Below are positions 12,790 through 19,296 of a stretch of DNA of 36,318 nt, in pieces. Positions within the stretch are counted from its first letter, which is position 1. Every line of letters begins with the position of its first letter. Both the position numbers and the translations under genes were made by a program. The DNA is from Branchiostoma floridae (taxonomy: Eukaryota > Chordata > Leptocardii > Amphioxiformes > Branchiostomatidae): the NCBI RefSeq assembly GCF_000003815.2, contig NC_049983.1, positions 27,548,268-27,584,585 on the forward strand. The letters are read 5' to 3'. A model generated the notes under the pieces. The model ran no database searches. It was not told the origin of the DNA and saw only the letters and a list, made by a program, of their open reading frames with translations.

Positions 12790-15700
12790 TGTATTTGTAT
12801 GTGTTTGGTGTGTGTCTGTGTCTGTGTGTGTTGCGTGTGTCTGTATGTATCTGTGTGTGTGAGTGTGTCTGCATGCGTGCGTGCGTGTCTCGTCTGTAGC
12901 AAACATTACGGAGCTTCCACATGACACACAGAAGTTCCTCAGATTCACAAGTTAGTCTGCCGACGTTTTGTTTTGTTTATGATAAATTACTGGAAATCCT
13001 TAAGTCTTCTGTCTTAATTTATAAGTTAGCTTGTAAGGGGTTAGTTTTGAAGATCATTTTCTATTGGATTTACGCTGCACCTTTACAATGTTGTTTAATG
13101 AGTGTAGTTTCAGCTGGACTCTTTAGGATGATAAATGAACACTTCCCTTGTTTATAGGAGATAGGATTGCTGTATTTTGAAGAGTCTTCAACATGTTATA
13201 TCAGATTCTATTTACTATACTCATCAAGGTCAAGTTAACACAGTTTCACATCAGCTGACCAATCGTCGTAAGTTTTCATTGTTCCTGCCAGGCCTGCACC
13301 AGATGCTACATGTATCATGTAATACAAACACACACACAGATGTTGTTCCAGTGCTAAATGTTTTTTTGCCTTGCCCCTCCAGAAACCCATCGCACAGTGC
13401 TGAACCAGATCCTTCGCCAGTCGACGCAGCACCTTGCTGACGGTCCCTTCTCCGTGCTTGTCGACCACACGCACATCCTGGACTTCGACGTGAAGCGGCG
13501 GTTCTTCCGGCAGGAGCTGGAGCGGATGGACGAGGGGATCCGGCGGGAAGACCTGGCCGTGCACGTCCGGAGGGATCACGTGTTCGAGGACTCGTTTCGC
13601 GAGCTGCACCGCAGGACGCCCGAGGAGCTGAAAAACAGGTGGGTGTCACTTTCACTCAAGTTGTGCTTCTGTATGAACTTTCTTTACAAGTTGAAGTTTC
13701 TGTTTGATTAAAACAATTTCTAAAAGAAAGAAGTCTTCACAAGCAACCAAAAGAGATTTATGTAAGGAGATAACATCACAAGAAGCATGCTTCCATCATT
13801 CTCCTACGCAGAGGGACTACAGTCGTGTCAAAACGCCTTGTGTTTATCTCTGCTATCTTGTGCACTCAGACCAGTTAGGGACCGCCCTACTTATAAATAT
13901 TGATGAGCCCTTATATGGGCAGTCAGCCGTTGGGGATCAGTTGTAGGAGGATGGAGCCTTGTAATACGTAACATGATTGGCTGATAGATTCCCAGCGGCC
14001 TTTGCGAGACAGCTTGCGACAACAAAAAGCCCAAGAAAAGCCTATTCTCTGATTGGTTGACAGCTGGTTTGTGGCGACAATCATAATAACCACGGATAGG
14101 GCATGAGATAGCAGGGCCCCATAGGCTAATGCCGTTGGGGACCGGGCGTTAGGAGGATGGCTTCCATCAGCATTGATGGATGTTGATTTTTTTGTTTTAC
14201 TTAATTTCCTGACAATTTTTCAAACTGCCATTATTTTGCTGACTTGTGAGTGAATGGTGTTTATAGAAAGTGTATAGTAACATGCAGAATTATAGTAAGT
14301 GTATTTGCTAGTATTCCTACTTGGTTGTTTCAGAAACGGAGTAACTGTTGGTGTTTTCTGTTAGGTTGTACATCGTGTTTGAGGGAGAGGAGGGCCAGGA
14401 TGCGGGCGGGTTGCTAAGGGAGTGGTACCTCATCATCTCCAGGGAGATCTTCAACCCCAACTACGCCCTCTTCACCACATCTCCAGGTAAGCCATAAACC
14501 CCAACTACGCCCTCTTCACTACATCTCCAGGTATGCAGTAAACCCCGACCACACCCTATGTGGCCAGCATTCGTTGACCCTTGAAAAAGTTGGCACATCT
14601 GTGTTTGGTGGTACATTTCATCATTTCCCCAATTTTGTTAAGTGACTTGAACTTGCTTATGATGCAAGAAGTGCCTGTTTGCCTAGAACTCAAATGAACT
14701 AGAAAGACAACATTTTTGCAAAAACCTGTTTTCCCTCTAACCTTGTGATAAGCTACTCGCACACAATGCTATACCATTAGGTTCTCCCCAAAGTACTGTG
14801 TGCAAGTGAAAAAAATGGGGCTATGAATGGGGGTGTTTGAGTAGCCTGACATGATAGCCAAACCCTTTTTGCTGGGAGGAAGAAAGAAAAAGAATAGACC
14901 AAAAACAACATGTTTTCTCTTTTTGAGAAAACATAATTACAGCATCTCCTCAGTCACCCCTTAGTGCAGTGACTAGATCAGCTACATGTAAAATTTTCTC
15001 CCATCTCCAGGTGACAGAGTGACGTACCGGCCAAACCCCTCGTCCCACTGCAACCCCAACCACCTCAGCTACTTCAAGTTCGTGGGGCGCGTCATCGGCA
15101 AGGCCATCTACGACAACAAGCTGCTGGAGTGTTACTTCACTCGCTCCTTCTACAAGCACATCCTGGGCAAGAACGTCAAGTAAGAACCTGAGATAACCTT
15201 CCCCAGACTTGTGTTTCTGTTATTTCTAGGGTAAAAACTGCAGCATTGAATTTAATATGTTGGAAGGATTGCAAAGTAGAACTGGTAAGAGGATGAAGCC
15301 TGCCATATCTTATAGCACTTGCTCATAGCAAAGACACACAAGTTAACCAATAGTCAGACTAAGCATAGATTTTTTGCATTGCTCTTTGCTTGTAAATCAT
15401 TGTAATAATAACACGTCGCTGGTTTATAAAACTTCCTCTGAGCCAAAGTTTGATGTGTCTGACACTCATTTTAGGTACACAGACATGGAGAGTGAAGACT
15501 GACCTTTAACCCTTACTGCCCCCCTCCCCCCTGTAGGTACACAGACATAGAGAGTGAAGACTGACCTTTAACCTTTGCTGCCCCCCTCCCCCTGTAGGTA
15601 CACAGACATGGAGAGTGAAGACTACCAGTTCTACCAGGGGCTAACATTCCTGCTGGAGAACAACATCGAGGAGTCTGGTCTGGAGCTCACATTCAGCACT

Positions 15701-18700
15701 GAGGTAGGCTGTCTTTACTTCTGCATGTACATGGAACAGGTAGTATTGAACTGTTACTGTTTACAAGGTAACTGCAGGGTGTGTAGCAGTTACCCGACAT
15801 AGGGCTCGAAATTCATTTTTGGGATTAGGTGCACTGGTGCACCCAGCTTAGAAAACTGGGTGCACCAAAAAAGTTTTGGGTGCACCACTTAAATTTAAGT
15901 ACTAACCTAATACAAGCTATCAAATTCTTAAACAAGTACTATGACAGACATTTTTATTATCTTTCTAACACTAAGATGTCAAGAACATGATGTATACAAA
16001 ATGTACTTGTATACTTTGAAATCTTTACATACATAAACCTAAGAAAATATTTGGGTGCACCCACAGAAAAAAATTGGGTGCACAGTTCCAATTTTGGGTG
16101 CACATGCACCCAGTATTTCGAGCCCTGCGACATAAGTCAAGTAAGTCATAAGTCAGTGTAGCCCAGAAGCCAGCAGTTCTGACATTGAATCCAGTCATGC
16201 CACCGCTCTTGGAAAAGACACTGTACCTGACTTTCCTCACTTCACCCAGGTGCAAAAATGGGTGCCTGACTTCGCTTGAGGAGGAGAGGGTTGGGCTTCA
16301 TCTCCCAATACTACATGTATGCCCTGGACTCAGGATAATGACCCACTTCTACCTACCTAGTCCCTTGACCTCCAGGTCGTTGGGGGGACAAGGTAGATAT
16401 GAAGATAGAGAGACTCAAGCCACTACAGCCTCAAAAAGGGACTACCTTAACCTCTTACCTTTTTACTACAGATCCAGGAGTTTGGTGTGACGGAGGTGCG
16501 TGACCTGAAGCAGAACGGGCGCAACATCACTGTGACGGAGGACCACAAGCACGAGTACGTGAAACTCGTGTGCCAGCTCAAGATGACCGGCTCCATCCGC
16601 AAGCAGATTGACGCCTTCCTGGAGGGCTTCTACGAGATCATCCCGAAACGTCTCATCTCCATCTTCAACGAGCAGGTGAACTTTTTTGTTGTGCTTTTGT
16701 GAATTTGAAGAAAGAGCAATATCGTTTTGATCCTTAACTGCTTGTCTTCTTTACCCGCTTGAAAAGTCCTTCTCTCTATGTTTATTCGTGTTGAATAATA
16801 TCAATTAAAAAAAACACTTGCTGACATGTTGTTAGAAAATTTCTCATGTGAATGAACCATTCTACATTTGTGAGGTTATAATGATCAATTGAATGCGAAG
16901 AGTGTTTCTGGTTTCCACAACATACTTACGTTACTTTGAATTTGATATTTGCTACCTTACTTCCACAGGGTTTTGCCAGACATAAGTAATTACTATTGAT
17001 CATCGATTATTGATGACTGTTTTTCCAGGAACTGGAACTGCTGATCTCCGGTCTGCCCAACATCGACCTGGACGACTTGAAGGCCAACAGCGAATACCAC
17101 AAGTACCAGAGCAACTCCCTGCAGATCCAGTGGTTCTGGAGAGCTCTCAGGTCCTACGACCAGGTCAGTACCACAGTAAGGCACCACAGTAAGGTACCAC
17201 AGTAAGGTACCACGGTTAGGTACCACAGTAAGGTACCACAAGTATCAGAGCAACTCCCTGCAGATCCAGTGGTTCTGGAGAGCACTCAGGTCCTACGACC
17301 AGGTCAGTACCACAGTAAGGTACCGCAGTAAGGTACCACAGTAAGGTACCACAGTAAGGTACCACAGTAAGGTACCACAGTAAGGTACCACAGTAAGGTA
17401 CCACAAGTACCAGAGCAACTCCCTGCAGATCCAGTGGTTCTGGAGAGCTCTCAGGTCCTATGACCAGGTCAGTACCACAGTAAGGTACCACAGTAAGGTA
17501 CCGCAGTAAGGTACCATAGTAAGGTACCACAGTAAGGTACCACAGTAAGGTACCACAGTAAGGTACCACAGTAAGGTACCACAGTAAGGTACCACAAGTA
17601 CCAGAGCAACTCCCTGCAGATCCAGTGGTTCTGGAGAGCTCTCAGGTCCTACGACCAGGTCAGTACTACAGTAAGGTACCACAGTAAGGTACCACAGTAA
17701 GGCACCTCAGTTAGGTACCACAGTAAGGTACCACAAGTACAACTCCTTGCAGATCCAGTGGTTCTGGAGAGCACTCAGGTCATATGACCAGGTCAGTACC
17801 ACAGTGATGTACCACAGTAAGGTACCACAAGTACCAGAGTAACTCCCTGCATATCCAGTGGTTCTGGAGAGCTCTCAGGTCCTATGACCAGGTCAGTACC
17901 ACAGTAAGGTACCACAGTAAGGTACCGCAGTAAGGTACCATAGTAAGGTACCACAGTAAGGTACCACAAGTACCAGAGTAACTCCCTGCAGATCCAGTGG
18001 TTCTGGAGAGCACTCAGGTCCTACGACCAGGTCAGTACCACAGTAAGGTACCACAGTAAGGTACCACAGTAAGGTACCACAGTAAGGTACCACAAGTACC
18101 AGAGTAACTCCCTGCAGATCCAGTGGTTCTGGAGAGCTCTCAGGTCCTATGACCAGGTCAGTACCACAGTAAGGTACCACAGTAAGGTACCACAGTAAGG
18201 TACCACAAGTACCAGAGTAACTCCCTGCAGATCCAGTGGTTCTGGAGAGCTCTCAGGTCCTATGACCAGGTCAGTACCACAGTAAGGTACCACAGTAAGG
18301 TACCCTAAGTATGATCAAATGTTGGATACCACTACTACTACTATCACTATTACTATCTCCTTTTACAATCAGGAGGACAGTAGCTTTCTTTAAAGGAATT
18401 GAAACTGGAAAGATATAGTCTCTTCAATGTTCTTCCTCCCGTCTCCCGTTTGCAGGCGGACCGTGCCAAGTTTCTGCAGTTTGTGACAGGGACGTCCAAG
18501 GTGCCTCTGCAGGGGTTCTCGCACCTGGAGGGCATGAACGGCACGCAGAAGTTCCAGATTCATCGCGACGACCGCTCCACCGACAGGCTGCCTTCCGCAC
18601 ACACATGGTAGAGGGCGCTTTTACTACTCTTTTATTCAGCATTGTACCACTACGTACAACTTTGTGCTTGCTTGTGTAGTAAGACTTTTATGTCACTGAA

Positions 18701-19296
18701 GGATAGACATCGATGTAATATGAAAGTTACTCAAGCAACTGGACAAGTTTGGTGAATTCTCATATGGTCTTCACTGGTGAGTCTATACCTTAGCACACAG
18801 TTTCATGGCAGGTCAAAGTTTTGTCTCAACCCAGGTCCCTGTTTTCATCTTCTTTTCTGGATCTTGCTGAATCTTTTACTTCAAAACAGTAAAAAAACCA
18901 AGGCATTGAATTGATGTGAAAAAGTACTTTTGACTAATAAATATTCAAATGGAAGCTGGGGACAACCAGCAGATTGCTTTTGCTTCCATCAAAAGCTGGT
19001 ACAATTTCAGCTTAAATTTTAATTTGATTTTGCTGACCTTCATCAGACGTCTGATTCACCGCACTGATCTGGAAGCAGGAAGCGTGATGACGTCAGGAGT
19101 GAATCAAAATTGTCAGGAAGAAGGGATTTTAGAACTCATGGATTTATGGTGATACATTTTTCACTCTTGTACTTCTTCTCTTCTGCCCCCCAGTTTCAAC
19201 CAGCTGGACCTTCCTCCCTACGAGACGTATGAGAAGCTGCACTACATGCTGAAGATCGCCATCCAGGAGTGCTCCGAAGGCTTCGGCTTCGCCTAG
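1..19296 (+). CDS. HUWE1: HUWE1-type HECT E3 ubiquitin ligase, C-terminal part (23 exons)
   Basis: The gene encodes the C-terminal ~1361 residues of a HUWE1/Mule E3 ligase, which transfers ubiquitin from E2 to substrates such as MCL1, p53, MYC and histones. Exons: 1-77, 411-564, 2146-2273, 2922-3122, 3502-4134, 4988-5123, 5423-5485, 5686-5861, 6911-7043, 7479-7638, 8683-8882, 9740-9933, 10298-10507, 11356-11549, 12344-12525, 13383-13638, 14365-14486, 15011-15179, 15598-15703, 16472-16675, 17029-17163, 18456-18607, 19194-19296. The spliced length is 4088 nt; after two leading bases this is 1362 codons including TAG, and all junction phases agree. Order seen: UBM-type motif ([11 protein letters not shown]), helical solenoid-like segment ([20 protein letters not shown]), low-complexity acidic/Ala-rich linkers, then the HECT domain from exon 16, ending SEGFGFA. 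Human HUWE1 is about 4374 residues, so two thirds of the gene lies upstream. Similarity to human HUWE1 is recalled, not computed. Confidence 0.97.
96..434 (+). repeat. Exon-boundary minisatellite at HUWE1 exon 2 acceptor
   Basis: The block 'aacatgttgaaa.c.tccctgtcccccca.gatgacacagttctggcc' occurs at about 149, 258 and 381 (real), with a partial copy at 96-132. Copies are separated by (TG)n tracts. The copy at about 258 keeps a good acceptor. The one at 149 has aag instead of cag-g. Confidence 0.9.
310..379. repeat. (TG)n microsatellite
   Basis: Nearly continuous TG dinucleotides, interrupted by ctgtgtgagtg and tttg, just upstream of the exon 2 acceptor. Confidence 0.95.
411..564 (+). CDS. 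HUWE1: HUWE1 exon 2
   Basis: Starts after a ccccccag acceptor and encodes [16 protein letters not shown] through LSAILRTS, ending one base into a codon. The boundary is CAG|GCAAGA, a GC donor. No GT site nearby keeps the frame, and joining to exon 3 gives RTS-G-LASRL, the same length as the human segment. Confidence 0.9.
565..2145 (+). other. HUWE1 intron 2 (GC-AG), no other feature
   Basis: AT-rich intron sequence with poly-C and poly-T tracts. The short reading frames in it are not protein-like. I see no gene and no clear repeat. Confidence 0.7.
2146..2273 (+). CDS. HUWE1: HUWE1 exon 3
   Basis: Acceptor tgcag, donor gtactg. It encodes [15 protein letters not shown] then a His/Thr-rich stretch ending ATATTANQ. 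The first codon is completed by the G of exon 2. Confidence 0.88.
2736..2985 (+). repeat. Duplicated acceptor and 5' part of HUWE1 exon 4
   Basis: A block of about 100 bp (intron end 'catgatacctaaatcctcc', acceptor, and the first 63 bp of exon 4) occurs twice, at about 2736-2836 and 2879-2985. The first copy diverges after ctactg at 2836. A short third acceptor-like piece is at 2862-2879. Confidence 0.9.
2922..3122 (+). CDS. HUWE1: HUWE1 exon 4
   Basis: Acceptor ctccccag, donor gtacga, 67 codons in phase 0. It encodes [17 protein letters not shown] then [20 protein letters not shown], nearly identical to the human protein. A truncated copy of its first 63 bp lies upstream at 2774. Confidence 0.95.
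3502..4134 (+). CDS. HUWE1: HUWE1 exon 5 (large)
   Basis: A 211-codon exon in phase 0, acceptor ttccag, donor gtgagt. It contains the conserved [40 protein letters not shown] and [13 protein letters not shown] blocks and ends HPVIRRSS. An (AGT)n tract gives a poly-Ser run near residue 118. Confidence 0.96.
4147..4500 (+). mobile_element. Foldback (palindromic) element in HUWE1 intron 5
   Basis: Left arm about 4150-4232 and right arm about 4380-4460 are inverted copies ('ctccaacgcagggacatcca' against 'tggatgtaccctgcgttgga'). The loop is about 150 bp. The outer ends (ttattgagatgccctttagc, gctaatcttccagggct) resemble a second sequence at 6765-6850. Confidence 0.7.
4829..4987 (-). mobile_element. 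Antisense LINE (non-LTR retrotransposon) ORF2 3' fragment
   Basis: The - strand reads [20 protein letters not shown] then a Lys/Leu-rich tail and a stop at 4829. The 'F.yRsaklWN.LP..v' pattern is typical of the extreme C-terminus of LINE reverse-transcriptase polyproteins. It runs up to the HUWE1 exon 6 acceptor. Confidence 0.75.
4988..5123 (+). CDS. HUWE1: HUWE1 exon 6
   Basis: Encodes [19 protein letters not shown] followed by an Arg/Glu-rich tail, ending phase 1 before gtcagg. It joins exon 5 as [19 protein letters not shown], as in human. The acceptor tract lies against an antisense LINE remnant. Confidence 0.94.
5423..5485 (+). CDS. HUWE1: HUWE1 exon 7 (63-bp, low-complexity)
   Basis: Acceptor ctacag, donor gtaacc, 63 bp with phase 1 on both sides. 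It encodes an Ala/Gly/Thr/Glu-rich stretch ([20 protein letters not shown]). Human has a long Ser/Thr/Ala linker here, so sequence cannot confirm it, but the phases fit both neighbours. Being in-frame, it could be skipped. Confidence 0.72.
5686..5861 (+). CDS. HUWE1: HUWE1 exon 8
   Basis: Begins after gttctccag. It encodes a Thr/Pro/Ser linker ending [11 protein letters not shown], the counterpart of human LTENQLQLSVE. The donor gtaagt at 5862 is the first of a series of repeated donors. Confidence 0.9.
5832..6135 (+). repeat. Repeated 5' splice site of HUWE1 exon 8 (30-bp units)
   Basis: The unit 'caactccagctggctgtaga' plus tgtaagtaaa recurs, giving eight gat|gtaagt donors including the real one at 5861. 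The period is mostly 30 bp, which keeps frame, but the first intronic unit contains TAA. Confidence 0.93.
6160..6935 (+). repeat. Repeated 3' splice site of HUWE1 exon 9 (58/68-bp units)
   Basis: 'ctgctgttgttacag' followed by 'atcctgacgtcccactcctg' occurs eight times between 6240 and 6700, then once more at the real acceptor (6911). Long (~68 bp, with gatatctctg) and short (~58 bp) units alternate. Decoy copies run into TAG after [13 protein letters not shown]. Confidence 0.93.
6765..6860 (+). mobile_element. Short interspersed element remnant
   Basis: 'ttattaagataccctttagc' and 'gggctatctttccagggttc' resemble the ends of the foldback element at 4147-4500 (tttattgagatgccctttag; gctaatcttccagggctc). 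It is likely another member of that family. Confidence 0.45.
6911..7043 (+). CDS. HUWE1: HUWE1 exon 9
   Basis: Encodes [20 protein letters not shown] through [12 protein letters not shown], nearly identical to human. The real acceptor (tgttacag) is the last of nine similar acceptors. The donor is gttagt, phase 1. Confidence 0.95.
7479..7638 (+). CDS. HUWE1: HUWE1 exon 10
   Basis: Acceptor ccttcag. It encodes [20 protein letters not shown] then a Ser/Glu-rich tail ending GVISN plus AG (phase 2). The first donor gtgagc is chosen: reading on gives an immediate TGA. Confidence 0.92.
7570..8237 (+). repeat. Repeated 5' splice site of HUWE1 exon 10
   Basis: The exon end 'gacagcggggagtcatctcc' plus aacag|gtgagc and a G-rich intron start recurs. 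Donor-like junctions follow 7638 (real), 7686, 7788, 7889, 7937, 8039 and 8133, with a degraded one near 8235. Units are about 50 and 100 bp. Confidence 0.93.
8446..8730 (+). repeat. Repeated 3' splice site of HUWE1 exon 11 (three copies)
   Basis: 'aggtttgacagccagatggt' with following 'tgcccccaccaa' occurs near 8453, 8560 and 8682 (real). The middle copy retains a good pyrimidine-rich acceptor. The first lacks it. Confidence 0.9.
8683..8882 (+). CDS. HUWE1: HUWE1 exon 11
   Basis: Encodes [40 protein letters not shown] and [18 protein letters not shown], strongly conserved. The acceptor cccctag is the last of three copies. The donor is gtgggg. Confidence 0.95.
8883..9739 (+). other. HUWE1 intron 11, nothing else seen
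   Basis: A frame open from about 9454 runs through the exon 12 acceptor, but its intronic part shows no similarity to HUWE1 and no known domain. I treat it as intron. Confidence 0.6.
9740..9933 (+). CDS. HUWE1: HUWE1 exon 12
   Basis: Acceptor tgcacag, donor gtaatg. It encodes [20 protein letters not shown] then [20 protein letters not shown], matching human LEAEADAIIQMV. The frame upstream stays open into the intron, but that stretch has no HUWE1 similarity. Confidence 0.92.
9955..10110. mobile_element. Possible interspersed repeat in HUWE1 intron 12
   Basis: A (TTTG)n start, then 'gcgcttttcaatgtgccctg' and an A-rich tail with repeated catacata. The layout resembles a SINE or LINE 3' end in antisense orientation. 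The family is not recognised. Confidence 0.3.
10298..10507 (+). CDS. HUWE1: HUWE1 exon 13 (Ala/Pro-rich linker)
   Basis: Acceptor ctctccag, 70 codons in phase 0. It encodes an acidic Ala/Pro-rich linker ending GKKEKE, with a 15-bp coding minisatellite near 10393-10449 (units APAAQ or EPAAQ). The proposed donor gtccgg is weak, but the join to EAEEPELP gives a sequence like human KEKEERPPELP. Confidence 0.8.
10915..11440 (+). repeat. 140-bp tandem array carrying the HUWE1 exon 14 acceptor
   Basis: Acceptor positions 10936, 11076, 11216 and 11356 (real) are spaced exactly 140 bp apart. Each unit holds 'cttcag', about 100 bp of exon 14 coding sequence and 'ctgtccttcaggaacattc'. Units differ at only a few bases, so the array looks young. 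Confidence 0.96.
11356..11549 (+). CDS. HUWE1: HUWE1 exon 14
   Basis: Encodes [20 protein letters not shown], then [20 protein letters not shown], ending EKKTTEQ plus AG (phase 2). It is flanked upstream by three decoy acceptor copies and downstream by three decoy donor copies. Only this copy continues into the conserved [15 protein letters not shown] block. Confidence 0.95.
11520..12045 (+). repeat. Repeated 5' splice site of HUWE1 exon 14 (four copies)
   Basis: 'gagaagaaaacaacagagca' plus gag|gtggg and following 'ttattgccagt.ttcttcagg' recurs, with donors near 11549 (real), 11709, 11825 and 12033. Units are longer (100-210 bp) and more diverged. Confidence 0.9.
12344..12525 (+). CDS. HUWE1: HUWE1 exon 15
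   Basis: Acceptor tttctgcag. It encodes a Ser/Pro-rich linker ([16 protein letters not shown]) ending [13 protein letters not shown], the counterpart of human [13 protein letters not shown]. The donor gtcagt is the first of four copies. Confidence 0.94.
12470..12955 (+). repeat. Repeated 5' splice site of HUWE1 exon 15 with (TG)n spacers
   Basis: Four copies of the exon end ('cacgacacgcagaagttcct' then cagatt.gcaa|gtcagt) lie at 12478, 12580, 12683 and 12903. They are separated by (TG)n tracts at about 12541, 12641 and 12751-12885. The last copy is degraded (cacaagttag). Confidence 0.94.
12751..12885. repeat. Long interrupted (TG)n tract
   Basis: Alternating purine-pyrimidine sequence dominated by TG with TCTG, TATG and CATG variants. 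Confidence 0.95.
13383..13638 (+). CDS. HUWE1: HUWE1 exon 16, start of HECT region
   Basis: Acceptor cccctccag, donor gtgggt. It encodes [38 protein letters not shown] and [17 protein letters not shown], nearly identical to human and leading into the HECT N-lobe. Confidence 0.97.
13860..14165. repeat. Two diverged direct repeats in HUWE1 intron 16
   Basis: 'gccgttggggatcagttgta' plus ggaggatgg near 13927 recurs as 'gccgttggggaccgggcgtt' plus aggaggatgg near 14131. A second shared pair is gattggctgatag/gattggttgacag. It may be one interspersed element. The type is not recognised. Confidence 0.4.
14365..14486 (+). CDS. HUWE1: HUWE1 exon 17, HECT N-lobe
   Basis: Acceptor ctgttag, donor gtaagc. 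It encodes [20 protein letters not shown] then [18 protein letters not shown], the characteristic start of HECT domains. Confidence 0.97.
14445..14545 (+). repeat. Duplicated end of HUWE1 exon 17 with donor
   Basis: 'aaccccaactacgccctctt' with cac.acatctccag|gta occurs at about 14454 and again at 14497. A partial third piece (aaccccgaccacaccct) follows at 14541. Confidence 0.85.
15011..15179 (+). CDS. HUWE1: HUWE1 exon 18, HECT N-lobe
   Basis: Acceptor tctccag, donor gtaaga. It encodes [40 protein letters not shown] and [16 protein letters not shown]. Confidence 0.97.
15465..15625 (+). repeat. Repeated 3' splice site of HUWE1 exon 19 (three copies)
   Basis: 'taggtacacagacatggaga' plus gtgaagact occurs at about 15473, 15535 and 15596 (real), period about 61-62 bp. 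The first two copies hit TGA right after GAAGAC, so using them would end translation. Confidence 0.93.
15598..15703 (+). CDS. HUWE1: HUWE1 exon 19, HECT N-lobe
   Basis: The acceptor ctgtag is the third of three copies; the first two run into TGA after ESED. It encodes [20 protein letters not shown] and ends LTFSTE before gtaggc. Confidence 0.96.
15801..16127. mobile_element. Non-autonomous hAT-like DNA transposon in HUWE1 intron 19
   Basis: Ends are inverted: 'agggctcgaaat' at 15801 and 'atttcgagccct' at 16115-16126, flanked on both sides by cgacata. The interior is rich in GGTGCACC palindromes. Terminal AGGGCTCGAAAT is a common hAT-type end; the family call is from memory. Confidence 0.75.
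16150..16420 (+). mobile_element. SINE 3'-part copy in HUWE1 intron 19
   Basis: 'tttcctcacttcacccaggt' then gcaaaaatgggtgcctgacttcg matches copies at 29345-29420 (+) and, inverted, at 22370-22450 and 29640-29700. It is a shared interspersed family. Confidence 0.6.
16472..16675 (+). CDS. HUWE1: HUWE1 exon 20, HECT N-lobe
   Basis: Acceptor actacag, donor gtgaac, 68 codons in phase 0. It encodes [20 protein letters not shown] and [19 protein letters not shown]. Confidence 0.97.
17029..17163 (+). CDS. HUWE1: HUWE1 exon 21, HECT N-lobe end
   Basis: Acceptor tttttccag, 45 codons. It encodes [20 protein letters not shown] through [13 protein letters not shown]. The donor gtcagt is the first of nine copies of this exon end. 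Confidence 0.97.
17085..18305 (+). repeat. Eight extra copies of the HUWE1 exon 21 end and donor, with 13-bp satellite
   Basis: Coding end 'ctccctgcagatccagtggt' through tacgaccag|gtcagtacc is repeated with donors near 17302, 17468, 17659, 17792, 17892, 18031, 18157 and 18270, besides the real one at 17163. Between them runs a 13-bp satellite, taccacagtaagg. Each decoy read-through soon meets TAA. Confidence 0.96.
18456..18607 (+). CDS. HUWE1: HUWE1 exon 22, HECT C-lobe
   Basis: Acceptor tttgcag, donor gtagag. It encodes [39 protein letters not shown] and RLPSAHT, then TG, the first two bases of the catalytic Cys codon. Confidence 0.97.
18608..19193 (+). other. HUWE1 intron 22, nothing else seen
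   Basis: Ordinary AT-rich intron. It splits the catalytic Cys codon. No repeat array is present here. Confidence 0.7.
19194..19296 (+). CDS. HUWE1: HUWE1 terminal coding exon 23, HECT C-lobe and stop
   Basis: Acceptor cccccag. The first base T completes the active-site Cys codon ([15 protein letters not shown]). It ends [12 protein letters not shown] then TAG at 19294-19296. The short tail after the catalytic Cys is standard for HUWE1. Confidence 0.97.

Noticed and set aside
12393-12899. Frame with long Val-Cys runs
   Set aside because: Only the first part is HUWE1 exon 15. The rest is read-through of TG microsatellite, kept open because TGTG has no stop.
14556-14762. Antisense frame in HUWE1 intron 17
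   Set aside because: Short, no homology recognised, ordinary intron composition.
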